Below are positions 1 to 6,385 of a stretch of DNA of 13,770 nt, piece after piece; the stretch's first letter is position 1, and each line of letters begins with the position of its first letter. A program made the position numbers and the translations under genes. Source of the stretch: CAYUCJ01 sp049282265 (GTDB lineage: Bacteria; Desulfobacterota; DSM-4660; Desulfatiglandales; Desulfatiglandaceae); NCBI GenBank assembly GCA_049282265.1, contig JBAPTR010000019.1, forward strand, positions 1-13,770. The letters run 5' to 3'. The notes under the pieces were generated by a model that was not told the origin of the DNA, did not search any database, and was given only the letters and a program-made list of their open reading frames with translations.

Positions 1-80
1 GAGCCGGGGACGGGGGCCGGCCCCTCCTTCGCCACCAGGACCTCTGGTCCGCCGGGCCGTTCGGCATCGATATAGCGCAT
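1..80 (-). CDS. NAD(P)H:quinone oxidoreductase, zinc-type alcohol dehydrogenase superfamily (N-terminal fragment, cut by window edge)
   Basis: An ATG at 80-78 opens a frame of 26 codons that runs off the left edge. It begins MRYIDAERPGGPEVL and continues into a Pro-rich PAPVPG stretch. This is the typical first strand of the medium-chain dehydrogenase/quinone oxidoreductase (QOR, PIG3-like) family, in which 'PGGPEVL..' is followed by 'P.PGPGEVLV'. Such enzymes reduce quinones or enones with NAD(P)H in the cytoplasm. A purine-rich AAAGGAAAG lies about 7-10 nt upstream of the ATG and can serve as ribosome binding site. The Rossmann domain and substrate site lie outside the window, so substrate and completeness cannot be judged. 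The assignment rests only on the N-terminal motif. Confidence 0.7.
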   Translation of the reverse strand, partial: MRYIDAERPGGPEVLVAKEGPAPVPG

Positions 81-125
81 GGCGTTTCTTTCCTTTCTAT
101 GGCATTAATGTTTGATCCGCATTTC

Positions 126-160
126 GGGAAAAGGGGTCATATCTATTTTAATTGAGTTCG
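126..160 (+). repeat. Dispersed repeat family 1, copy A
   Basis: This copy starts GGGAAAAGGGGTCATATCTA and continues TTTTAATTGAG. It matches copies at 1116-1150 and 1463-1493 in the same orientation, with only a few differences over about 31 bp. It lies in gene-free sequence between the quinone oxidoreductase start and the HNH gene. I associate this sequence with REP/IS200-like mobile repeats of deltaproteobacteria; that link is from memory. Confidence 0.85.
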
Positions 161-259
161 AACTGCCAATCCTGATATTTCCCAATCACCCCAAGGAACA
201 CTACTCCTCATTATTGTCAATATTTTCTATCATGCCACACAGCGAGGAACAACCGCGGA

Positions 260-288
260 GACGTAAAGAAGGACGGGGTTGAAATTAG
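260..288 (+). repeat. Dispersed repeat family 2, copy 1
   Basis: The sequence reads GACGTAAAG, a short purine spacer, CGGGGTTGAA, then an AT-rich TTAG end. A second copy with the same blocks and orientation lies 10.6 kb away at 10887-10916. About 22 of 29-30 positions match without gap optimisation. Both copies lie in non-coding or doubtful sequence next to gene boundaries. Confidence 0.7.
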
Positions 289-522
289 GTGTTTCTTTTT
301 TCAATTGTTTGGCTATATCCATTTAAATCCGATTCGGGCCGGAATGGTAAAAGATTTAGAATCACTTGACAGATATACCTGCAAGTGTGAGCACGTCCAT
401 AAGAAATAACTCAAAACGCTTTTTGGTTTCTTGGTTTTTGTGGACGTTCCCACTGTTCATTTTCGTTCCACACTCTAATCCAAAGTTTCAAGATTGAACA
501 ACGCCTCCCGTTTTCTCCGAAG

Positions 523-1221
523 TCAGGCGAATGCCCTGAATCGCTGATATCTTCTATCGAGGAGGTCAGGATTCGGCCTCAACTCTGTCGGCCGTGGAAC
601 AATGAGTTTTTGCAGATGCAGGCCTTGCAAACCATGCAGTAACATCGGGCCGTCTTTCTCTTTGAAAATATCCTCCCGAACCTCGATCACATAGTCCGGT
701 CTGACACCCAGCAATAGTCGGTCGAAGGCCGCATGATGGAGTTTACAGAGAGAAATGCCGTTCTTTACAATAGGCTCGCCGTCCGGTTCCCCGTCGGGGA
801 TAATATGAGCGGCTTCCAAGAGTTCCAGGTGCCGAAGGCGGCAAAATGCGCACTGTTCACGGTAAGCACGAAGAACCCTCTCCCTGAATCCTTGCTGGTG
901 CAGCCGATTCCTCACAGAAGAGGTGATATAGGCTCTTCGGGCCTCGGCCCCTGTATCTGAAACACCCGCGGACTCCGCCCCGACCTCCCACTTCGGACCA
1001 ATGAGCGACAGATCATCCACCGCGACCTTGAACGTCAGGCTCTCCGGGTCGTCACCAACAATAAAGACCGGCCAGACTGCAAGATATTTGCCCGGTACCA
1101 CACCGTGTAAATGATAGGAAAAGGGGTCATACCTATTTAATGTGGTTCGGGTTGTGGCGGCTTCAAATTCCTTGTCGGGAAAAAGGCGGACTGCTGTCTC
1201 GATCAGTGCCGGCTTTTTCAT
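523..1221 (-). CDS. HNH endonuclease domain protein with apparently chimeric N-terminus
   Basis: This encodes a 232-residue protein starting at ATG 1221, chosen because GGGAGGTGA lies about 9 nt upstream. The TTG one codon earlier is less likely. The C-terminal half is a clear HNH/zinc-finger nuclease fold: C124-x2-C127, the AAHI motif with H139, N154, then LCKLHH with C159, H162 and H163. By analogy the Cys/His set binds structural zinc, while H139, N154 and H163 form the metal-dependent DNA-cutting site. Residues 40-75 (HGVVPGKYLAVWPVFIVGDD) match the middle of a larger stand-alone HNH family, about 290-300 residues as I recall. Residues 1-25 instead resemble a TetR-type helix-turn-helix start, and codons 24-36 are encoded by a copy of repeat family 1. 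The gene therefore seems to have lost its own N-terminal part. It is open and has a good RBS, but activity is uncertain. Confidence 0.75.
   Translation of the reverse strand: MKKPALIETAVRLFPDKEFEAATTRTTLNRYDPFSYHLHGVVPGKYLAVWPVFIVGDDPESLTFKVAVDDLSLIGPKWEVGAESAGVSDTGAEARRAYITSSVRNRLHQQGFRERVLRAYREQCAFCRLRHLELLEAAHIIPDGEPDGEPIVKNGISLCKLHHAAFDRLLLGVRPDYVIEVREDIFKEKDGPMLLHGLQGLHLQKLIVPRPTELRPNPDLLDRRYQRFRAFA
1116..1150 (+). repeat. Dispersed repeat family 1, copy B, inside the HNH gene
   Basis: This copy contains AAAAGGGGTCATACCTATTT, shared exactly with copy C, and then diverges (AATGTGGTTCG) on its right side. It lies wholly within the HNH coding region. Read on the minus strand it contributes codons 24-36, including LNRYDPFSY. 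The frame stays open through it. Confidence 0.85.
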
Positions 1222-1645
1222 CAAAAAGCCTCACCTCCCGTGGGTTGTCCGTTTGCAAAAGAGACGGTATATGAGTTTTCAGTAATCCTCTGAAAGAATT
1301 ATGTCAAATGATTTCCAAGCATTGGCCGCAGACCAGGCTTCGCACAAGGCTACGACCCGGCAGGCCCATACAGACATACGCAGACTTTCCGTCCAGTTCT
1401 CTTCTAAATCATACCGGATGGTTTTGACAGATATGGTCACAAGCAAAGCGTTTTTTTTGTCTGGGAAAAGGGGTCATACCTATTTTAATTGAGACCCTAC
1501 TGGGATGAACCCTATGAATTGAACCAATAATATGCCGATTTATTCACCATTTTCACCTGAGATACATTCTGGAGATCACAACCCTAACCAATCCTGTGAT
1601 AAGAGAATACTATACGGGATGGCCAAGTGCGGGGACATGCGCATG
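1222..1645. other. Stretch between HNH start and transporter relic
   Basis: This holds the HNH upstream region with its GGGAGGTGA ribosome binding site (about 1230-1240) and repeat copy C (1463-1493). It also contains a 63-codon plus-strand frame at 1301-1492. That frame has no recognisable homology, a weak ribosome binding site, and ends inside the repeat, so I do not call it a gene. Bases 1500-1645 are probably the decayed 3' end of the transporter relic. Confidence 0.5.
1463..1493 (+). repeat. Dispersed repeat family 1, copy C
   Basis: Contains GGGAAAAGGGGTCATACCTA followed by TTTTAATTGAG. It differs from copy A by a single base over this span (ATACC versus ATATC). It is preceded by a run of eight T after GCG. 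It is in the same orientation as copies A and B, making three copies in 1.4 kb. Confidence 0.88.
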
Positions 1646-2032
1646 TTATGGCAAGATGATGACGACAGCCACGAGGATGACATTAAAGGGGTAAAAAATG
1701 GTGCTCCCCGTGGAGATGGGTGCACTGATCAATCCGTCTTTGATTGCGGATTTGACAAAGGCCTTGCCGGGCGAAACCATCATGAGCGTCGCGGAACCGG
1801 TGAGTCCCGAGTGCCAGGTGCAGCCCGGACCCAGATAGGCAGCGGCCACCAGGACGCGATAATCCACTTTCGGGTTCCTGCGAACAATAAACAGGGCCAG
1901 GACATAGGCGATCATGGTGAGGATAAGTACGATTACAAAAGAGTCAGGAATCCATTTTTCTGTTCAATTCGTCAAACCAGCGCCCAAATTCCTGAGGAAG
2001 CCCTGCCCTCCTGTTTCATTGCTCTCGGCCAT
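1646..2032 (-). pseudogene. atoE: Short-chain fatty acid transporter (AtoE family), degraded remnant
   Basis: An intact start survives: ATG at 2032-2030 with GGAGG 5 nt upstream. The frame reads MAESNETGGQGFLRN and so on for 22 codons, then hits TGA (1966-1964) at codon 23. It then continues in the same frame with EKWIPDSFVIVLILT, the family's first membrane segment after the conserved 'W-P-D' motif. The stop sits where Trp (TGG) would be plausible. After about residue 50 (LALFIV) the sequence jumps straight to RRNPKVDYRVLVAAAYLG, TWHSGLTGS and the 'STIFYPFN' segment. In E. coli AtoE these two parts are separated by roughly 85 residues, so a large in-frame deletion is inferred near 1880-1885. 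The frame ends after IILP at 129 codons, against about 440 in intact members. The family imports acetoacetate or short-chain fatty acids across the inner membrane. This copy cannot make a functional permease. Confidence 0.8.
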
Positions 2033-2380
2033 GATTTCCTCCATAAGATAAAGTCTATTGCCGGTCTGAAAACGGTCCTTTTTGGATCTCAGATGGAGAA
2101 AAAGTCTTCGTCACCTCCTTTATTTTATTGTTGCTGTAACCCCGCACTGATCGACGGGTCGCGGAGCACCTGCCCGCCAACAAAAAAACCCCTCCCGCGG
2201 ATATGCCGCAACAGGGGTTTTTTATCGTCAAGTTCACAGTCAACCCTTTTAACTCACGAAATGTTCGTTAAAAGCATCGCTTAATCCATATGTTTCGTTC
2301 ACTTGATATTATATTGACTTTATTTTGTCAAGATAAAAATAAGCGTTCAATCTTAGATTGCACTTTTACTCATTGCTCTA
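2033..2380. other. Intergenic region between mltG and the atoE relic
   Basis: Holds the terminator hairpin (2182-2223). A second hairpin lies at 2247-2273: TTTTA, ACTC bulge, ACGAA, ATG loop, TTCGT, TAAAA. An AAAGGAGGTGA-like ribosome-binding motif on the minus strand (about 2111-2121) has no sensible start codon behind it. There is also an inverted repeat TTGAC-N8-GTCAA near 2314-2331. The true ribosome binding site of the transporter relic is at about 2038-2042. Confidence 0.55.
2182..2223 (-). terminator. Strong bidirectional rho-independent terminator
   Basis: Perfect 11-bp outer stem AAAAAACCCCT (2183-2193) with AGGGGTTTTTT (2213-2223), plus an inner GCGG/CCGC stem around a short ATATG loop. 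An A-run on one side and a T-run on the other allow it to act in both directions. On the minus strand it lies about 160-200 nt past the mltG stop and would end the Usp-mltG transcription unit. It could also act as an attenuator in the leader of the transporter relic. Confidence 0.85.
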
Positions 2381-3397
2381 CTACGAGTGGTGCCGCTTCT
2401 GATAGATCCTCACGGCGCGGTTGTGCTCTTCCAGTGTCTTTGAAAAATGATGGGTGCCGTCATTTTTAGATACGAAATAGAGGTAATCCGTGCGGGCAGG
2501 GAAAAGCACGGCCTTGATGGATTCCAACCCCGGGCTGGCTATGGGACCTGGAGGCAGCCCCCTGTTAAGATAGGTATTGTAGGGTGAAGGGTGTTCCAGG
2601 TCCTTCCGCCTCAGATTGCCTGTAAAGGATTTGAGGCCGTAGATCACGGTCGGATCGCTTTCAAGACGCATCTTCTTTTTCAGACGGTTGAGGAAGACAC
2701 TCGCAATCAGGGGCCGTTCCTCGGACCGGCCTGTCTCTTTCTCTACGATGGACGCCAGTGTCACGACTTCTTCGAGAGACATGCCGCACCTTCTTATGCG
2801 CGCGCTCAGGGGCGCGACGGCCTGCCTGAAACGCTTGACCATGACGTCAATCACGGCCCTGGCGGCAAGGCCACGGCTGAACTCATAGGTATCGGGAAAG
2901 AGGAATCCCTCAAGACCCGGGCCTGAAAAACCGTATTCTTCGGCGAGCTGCGGGTCTCCGGTCAATGCCAGGAATTTCCGTTCATCGACGAGGTTTTCTT
3001 CAGCCAGAACGGCCGCGATGTGTCTGCGATCATACCCTTCAGGGATGGTGACGGAATAGAGGATACTCTTTCCACGCATAAGGATATTGAATATCTTGGA
3101 AGGAGGCATGGAGGTGCTCAGGAGGTACTCCCCGGTCTTTATGTCACTCCCATACCCTTTGAAACGGCCCCATAATTCGAAGAGGACTCTGCTCCTGATG
3201 AAGCCCTTTGCCTCTAGGTCCCTGGCCACCGCCTTGAGCGTTACCCCTTCGCGGACCTGGAATACCTTGGGATGGCCGCCTTTTCCTGGAGGGGTTATGA
3301 GGTAATAGCCAAACCCAAAGGCAATGGATATGACGAGTAGGAAAAACAACCCTGCGGAAAGCAGAAAAAGCTTCTTCTTGTGCGCTAGCAACGGCAT
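2381..3397 (-). CDS. mltG: Endolytic murein transglycosylase MltG (YceG-like)
   Basis: A 338-residue protein, almost the same length as E. coli MltG (340). It cuts nascent peptidoglycan glycan strands in the periplasm, leaving 1,6-anhydro-MurNAc ends, and is thought to set strand length and release glycans from the membrane. Residues 1-8 are basic, and about 10-32 form one membrane anchor. A LysM-like region follows at about 43-100 (VREGVTLKAVARDLEAKG). The catalytic domain carries LEGFLFPDTYEF (162-173) and ASIVEKETG (215-223). E219 corresponds to the known catalytic Glu. SDPTVIYGL, SPYNTYLNRGLPPGPIASPG and a C-terminal YLYFV...HHFSKTLEEHN segment complete the family signature. The ribosome binding site is weak (AAGGAT about 14 nt upstream). 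It lies 60 bp behind the Usp gene on the same strand and may be co-transcribed with it. Confidence 0.95.
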   Translation of the reverse strand: MPLLAHKKKLFLLSAGLFFLLVISIAFGFGYYLITPPGKGGHPKVFQVREGVTLKAVARDLEAKGFIRSRVLFELWGRFKGYGSDIKTGEYLLSTSMPPSKIFNILMRGKSILYSVTIPEGYDRRHIAAVLAEENLVDERKFLALTGDPQLAEEYGFSGPGLEGFLFPDTYEFSRGLAARAVIDVMVKRFRQAVAPLSARIRRCGMSLEEVVTLASIVEKETGRSEERPLIASVFLNRLKKKMRLESDPTVIYGLKSFTGNLRRKDLEHPSPYNTYLNRGLPPGPIASPGLESIKAVLFPARTDYLYFVSKNDGTHHFSKTLEEHNRAVRIYQKRHHS

Positions 3398-3457
3398 GAT
3401 AAGTTAATGTAATCCTTATTCATTTTCCTATGTAGTGGCTCAAGACCGGGCCGCCGC

Positions 3458-4384
3458 CTATCCATTCTTTTCTGAATGGTTCCTGGGCCGTATCGAAAGA
3501 ACGGGGCACACGGCGCCCCGGACCGCACGGGCCGTGGTGGAGCCCACAAACACGGTCTCCATGAGACCCTGCCCCCTGAAGCCCAGAACTACCAGATCCA
3601 TGTCATTAACCAATGCATATTTGGCCAGTTCCTCATGGGGCTGTCCCGCCAGGAGAGAGATCTTGGGCGAGCACCAGTTCAGGGCCTCCTTCGGGATCAT
3701 GCTGTTCATCTTTTCCTTGAGTTCCACACGCAAGTCCTCTCGATTCAAAGCAGCCGGGTCTGTCTGAAGTTTCAGGAGGTCCCTGTAAACAGAAGGTTCG
3801 ATGACATGTACCAGATGAAGTTCGGATTGAAATTGCTGTGACAGACTGAGGCCATGTTCAAAGGCCAGGTCCGAGTCGGGAGAAAAATCCAATCCCACGA
3901 GAACCTTATCGAAACTGACCTTCTCAAACGCAACCTTTTGCATTCCATGTGCCGCGCTACGTACGACCAGCAACGGGCAGTGCAGTCTCCTCATCAAACG
4001 TTCCGTAACCGAACCCATAACGAGCCGCTTCAGGCCGGAACGCCCATGGGTTGCTGAAATGACCAGATCGACCTCCTTTTCCACGGCCAGTGCTTCTATC
4101 TCATGGGCCGTACGACCTTCCGCAACCAGGGGCGCCCATTCAATAGAATACTCGCGCATGAGATCGCCGAGGCCTTCCTCCGCCTGGGTCCTTATGCTCT
4201 TCCTGTCCAGTCCTCCATCTCCCATGGCCTCGCCATAGACCGCAACGGCGGGCAAATCCACCACGTGGCAGACATAAAGCATGGCCCCGAACTCTCTGGC
4301 CAAGGCCACCCCATAAGGGACTGTGAATCTGGAGCACTCTGAAAAATCCGTCGTGCACATAATCCTTCTCAAATGCACTCGCAT
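3458..4384 (-). CDS. Tandem-domain universal stress protein (UspA family)
   Basis: A 308-residue cytoplasmic protein with two Usp domains (about 4-143 and 158-299). Each begins with the strand containing a conserved Asp (CTTDFSE; VGLDFSP). Each ends with the nucleotide-binding loop: ATHG-x9-GS at 111-125 and GFRG-x9-GS at 268-282. The second fits the G-x2-G-x9-G-S/T pattern of ATP-binding Usp proteins exactly; the first has Ala for the leading Gly. Both domains are therefore probably ATP-binding rather than UspA-type non-binders. The start at ATG 4384 is chosen because AAAGGAGGG lies about 8 nt upstream. An in-frame start at 4435 would place that site inside the coding region. The gene is divergent from the flavin oxidoreductase and followed by mltG. 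Such proteins help survival under starvation, redox or energy stress; the target is unknown. Confidence 0.92.
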   Translation of the reverse strand: MRVHLRRIMCTTDFSECSRFTVPYGVALAREFGAMLYVCHVVDLPAVAVYGEAMGDGGLDRKSIRTQAEEGLGDLMREYSIEWAPLVAEGRTAHEIEALAVEKEVDLVISATHGRSGLKRLVMGSVTERLMRRLHCPLLVVRSAAHGMQKVAFEKVSFDKVLVGLDFSPDSDLAFEHGLSLSQQFQSELHLVHVIEPSVYRDLLKLQTDPAALNREDLRVELKEKMNSMIPKEALNWCSPKISLLAGQPHEELAKYALVNDMDLVVLGFRGQGLMETVFVGSTTARAVRGAVCPVLSIRPRNHSEKNG

Positions 4385-4799
4385 GGTCACACCCTCCTTT
4401 CTGTCTACCCCTTTAAAGTGTTTGCGGATCACCACGCATCAAAAGAAAACATGATTGTTCAGCTCAAAATTCCACGGCAATATTGAGGGCGAAATGCCCA
4501 AAGCAGTTTACGAAAGAGACGGGTTCTGCTGTTTGACGGCTGTCGCTTGTGTTGTCGTATTTGACTCAAATTCAAAATCTACGAAGCAAGATGGGAAGGA
4601 ACTTGAACCTTTTGAATTATAGGAAATCCGGTCAAAAAGTGTCAAGAGATTTGGGGCGAGGAAAAGGCCTTGTTTTTTTCTCTGAACGGACTTATATTAA
4701 GATATTTTATGATTCAGTCTGTTCATCGACTTCAATCCTTTGTCTAATCTCGACACACAGGCCCAATCATCCCGTATCTCTAAGAAGGAGAATTTGCTG
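4385..4799. promoter_or_regulatory. Divergent control region between the Usp gene and the flavin oxidoreductase
   Basis: These 415 bp must hold promoters for both outward-reading genes. Seen directly: the Usp ribosome binding site (CCTCCTTT at 4393-4400 on the plus strand), a perfect 9-bp inverted repeat AATTCAAAA (4569-4577) and TTTTGAATT (4610-4618), and an AT-rich block at 4670-4715. That block includes a possible plus-strand promoter TTGTTT, 16 nt, TATATT. AAGAAGGAG at 4782-4790 is the ribosome binding site for the plus-strand gene. Promoter positions are guesses; the inverted repeat and ribosome binding sites are plain in the sequence. Confidence 0.45.
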
Positions 4800-6275
4800 G
4801 TGGATTTTAAGATGATATCAAAGTTGCAATGGCCGAAGTTCGACCTCGGAAAAATAGAGTGGCCGAAGTTCGATATTTCCCGAATTCAATGGTCCAAAAT
4901 TCCTAAATTAAGAATTGGTGATTCTGTTTCCAAACTCCCCATTGTTCAGGGAGGAATGGGTGTGGGGATATCGCTGTCAGGGTTGGCTTCCGCAGTGGCG
5001 AATGAAGGAGGCATAGGCGTAATCGCTGCAAACTCAATAGGTATGCTTGCCCCTGATTATTATGCCAAGCACAAAGATGCCAATGCTATTGCCTTAAGAA
5101 AGGAGATCAAAAAGGCGCGAGAGAAGACCTCGGGCATCATCGGGGTCAATATTATGGTGGCCGTGCATGATTTCGATGCCCTTCTTATGGTCGCAATCGA
5201 AGAAAAAGTCGATATGGTCTTTCTTGGGGCCGGACTCCCGATCAAGGGGATTCCTGTTGGAAAGCTCAGGTCAGCCGGAGTCAAAGTGATTCCTATTGTA
5301 AGCTCAGCAAGGGCGGCAGGGCTTATCTTCAGATCCTGGTTGAAAAGGTATGATGATGTCCCCGATGGTGTTGTTGTGGAAGGGCCGAAGGCTGGGGGGC
5401 ACCTGGGATTTAAAAAGGATCAAATCGATGATCCCGGATACGCGCTTGAATGTATTTTGCCCGACGTAGTCGCCGAGATAAAGACCTATGAGGATAAACT
5501 ACGCAGGACCATCCCTGTAATCGCCGCGGGCGGCGTTTATACCGGCGCCGATATCTACAAACTTTTCAAGCTTGGAGCAAGCGGTGTACAGATGGGGACA
5601 CGGTTCGTGGCCACACGTGAATGTGACGCAGACATCAGATTCAAGGAGGCCTATGTCTCCTGCAAGGAAGGCGATATAGAAATTATCAAAAGCCCTGTCG
5701 GCATGCCGGGCCGGGCTATCCGGAACAAGTTCCTGATGGATATTTCAGCCGGGAAAAGCAAGGGCCACAAGTGTGCCTGGAAATGCCTCAAAAGCTGTGA
5801 AATCAAAACCGCGCCCTATTGTATCTCTCTTGCGCTTAATAATGCCAGAAAAGGGGATCTGGAGGAGGGCTTTGCCTTTGCCGGAAGCAATGCCTTCAGG
5901 GTTGACAAGATAATTTCGGTAAAGGAATTGCTCCAGGAATTGAAAGCACAATATCTGTGCGCCGAAGAGAATACGGCCGGCAGCCTCAGGATCGAATATG
6001 AAAAGGCCCTTAGAAGGCTTGCGTCCCTTAGAGATGAGTATGTAATGGCGCTAAGAATGGGACTTAGTTCCCTGAGTGATGAATATGGTTGGGATATTGA
6101 GAAGAAAGCCACAATATTGCGCGAAGAGTATGTAGTAAAGGCCATGGATCGGATCAGTTCTCTCAAAGACGGCTACTTGAAGACGGTGGACAAGGCCAAC
6201 CTCCTAAAAGCAGAGCTTGTGGAGCTGTTTGAGCGCTATTCATTGGCCAACAGTCTTCACACCGAAAAAATTTGA
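4800..6275 (+). CDS. Nitronate monooxygenase-like FMN oxidoreductase with repetitive N- and C-terminal extensions
   Basis: A 491-residue protein from GTG 4800, chosen because AAGGAG ends 9 nt upstream. ATG 4812 and TTG 4740 are in frame but badly spaced. The core (about 37-380) is the 2-nitropropane dioxygenase/nitronate monooxygenase TIM barrel. It shows LPIVQGGMGVGISL (46-59), ANEGGIGVI (67-75), VVVEGPKAGGHLG with H201, and the phosphate-binding IPVIAAGGVYTGADI...GVQMGTRFVATRE (238-274). C325, C329, C333 and C341 form a Cys cluster (CxxxCxxxC-x7-C) common in anaerobe members. Related enzymes oxidise nitronates or reduce enoyl substrates with FMN; the substrate here is unknown. Residues 9-38 are three decapeptide repeats (WPKFD type). 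Residues 397-469 are five 14-15-residue repeats with Tyr at 400, 414, 429, 444 and 459. Typical family length is about 360-380, so roughly 90 C-terminal residues are extra. Confidence 0.88.
   Translation: MDFKMISKLQWPKFDLGKIEWPKFDISRIQWSKIPKLRIGDSVSKLPIVQGGMGVGISLSGLASAVANEGGIGVIAANSIGMLAPDYYAKHKDANAIALRKEIKKAREKTSGIIGVNIMVAVHDFDALLMVAIEEKVDMVFLGAGLPIKGIPVGKLRSAGVKVIPIVSSARAAGLIFRSWLKRYDDVPDGVVVEGPKAGGHLGFKKDQIDDPGYALECILPDVVAEIKTYEDKLRRTIPVIAAGGVYTGADIYKLFKLGASGVQMGTRFVATRECDADIRFKEAYVSCKEGDIEIIKSPVGMPGRAIRNKFLMDISAGKSKGHKCAWKCLKSCEIKTAPYCISLALNNARKGDLEEGFAFAGSNAFRVDKIISVKELLQELKAQYLCAEENTAGSLRIEYEKALRRLASLRDEYVMALRMGLSSLSDEYGWDIEKKATILREEYVVKAMDRISSLKDGYLKTVDKANLLKAELVELFERYSLANSLHTEKI
4824..4913 (+). 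repeat. Three tandem 30-nt units encoding decapeptide repeats
   Basis: The units encode LQWPKFDLGK, IEWPKFDISR and IQWSKIPKLR (residues 9-38). Units 1 and 2 share TGGCCGAAGTTCGA exactly. Unit 3 keeps the Trp and the spacing but has diverged. They immediately precede the first barrel strand of the oxidoreductase. Confidence 0.85.
5988..6206 (+). repeat. Five degenerate 14-15-codon repeats in the oxidoreductase C-terminus
   Basis: Residues 397-469 break into RIEYEKALRRLASL, RDEYVMALRMGLSSL, SDEYGWDIEKKATIL, REEYVVKAMDRISSL and KDGYLKTVDKANLL. The pattern is charged, acidic, E/G, Tyr, then about ten residues ending in Leu. It predicts a long amphipathic or coiled helix. Divergence at DNA level is high, so the duplication is old or selected at protein level. 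Confidence 0.8.
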
Positions 6276-6385
6276 AAAAAGCCTTTACGGTGGATCTAAT
6301 CAAACAAGTTTGCGGCCTCAAGTTTTTTACTTACTTGCGGACATCCTCATACCCGCTGCCCGGTTGAGAAAGGGCGCCGGGGGAG

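Larger units (their letters stand above)
81..522. other. Gene-free region with mobile-repeat debris
   Basis: No convincing coding frame was found on either strand. The region is AT-richer than its neighbours. It carries one copy of repeat family 1 (126-160) and one of family 2 (260-288). Two small inverted repeats are visible: CACTTG at 363-368 with CAAGTG at 382-387, and ACGTCCA at 393-399 with TGGACGT at 441-447. It separates a minus-strand gene start on the left from the 3' end of a minus-strand gene on the right, so it should contain the promoter of the quinone oxidoreductase gene. I could not pick a credible -35/-10 pair. Confidence 0.6.

Noticed and set aside
523..1221. HNH gene as part of a restriction-modification or defence island
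   Set aside because: No methyltransferase, helicase, toxin-antitoxin or other defence gene lies nearby; the neighbours are repeats and a transporter relic.
1301..1492. A 63-codon plus-strand frame ending in repeat copy C
   Set aside because: Weak ribosome binding site, no known motif, and its last codons and stop come from the repeat. Not supported as a gene.
1532..2284. A 250-codon plus-strand open frame
   Set aside because: It lies antisense to the AtoE-like sequence, runs through the terminator hairpin, and its peptide has no recognisable domain. The minus-strand homology explains the region.
4740..4799. Extended start of the flavin oxidoreductase at TTG 4740
   Set aside because: No ribosome binding site before it, whereas AAGGAG is well placed for GTG 4800.
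4824..6206. The tandem units in the oxidoreductase gene as a CRISPR or satellite array
   Set aside because: The units are contiguous, in frame, few and conserved at protein level, with no repeat-spacer alternation.
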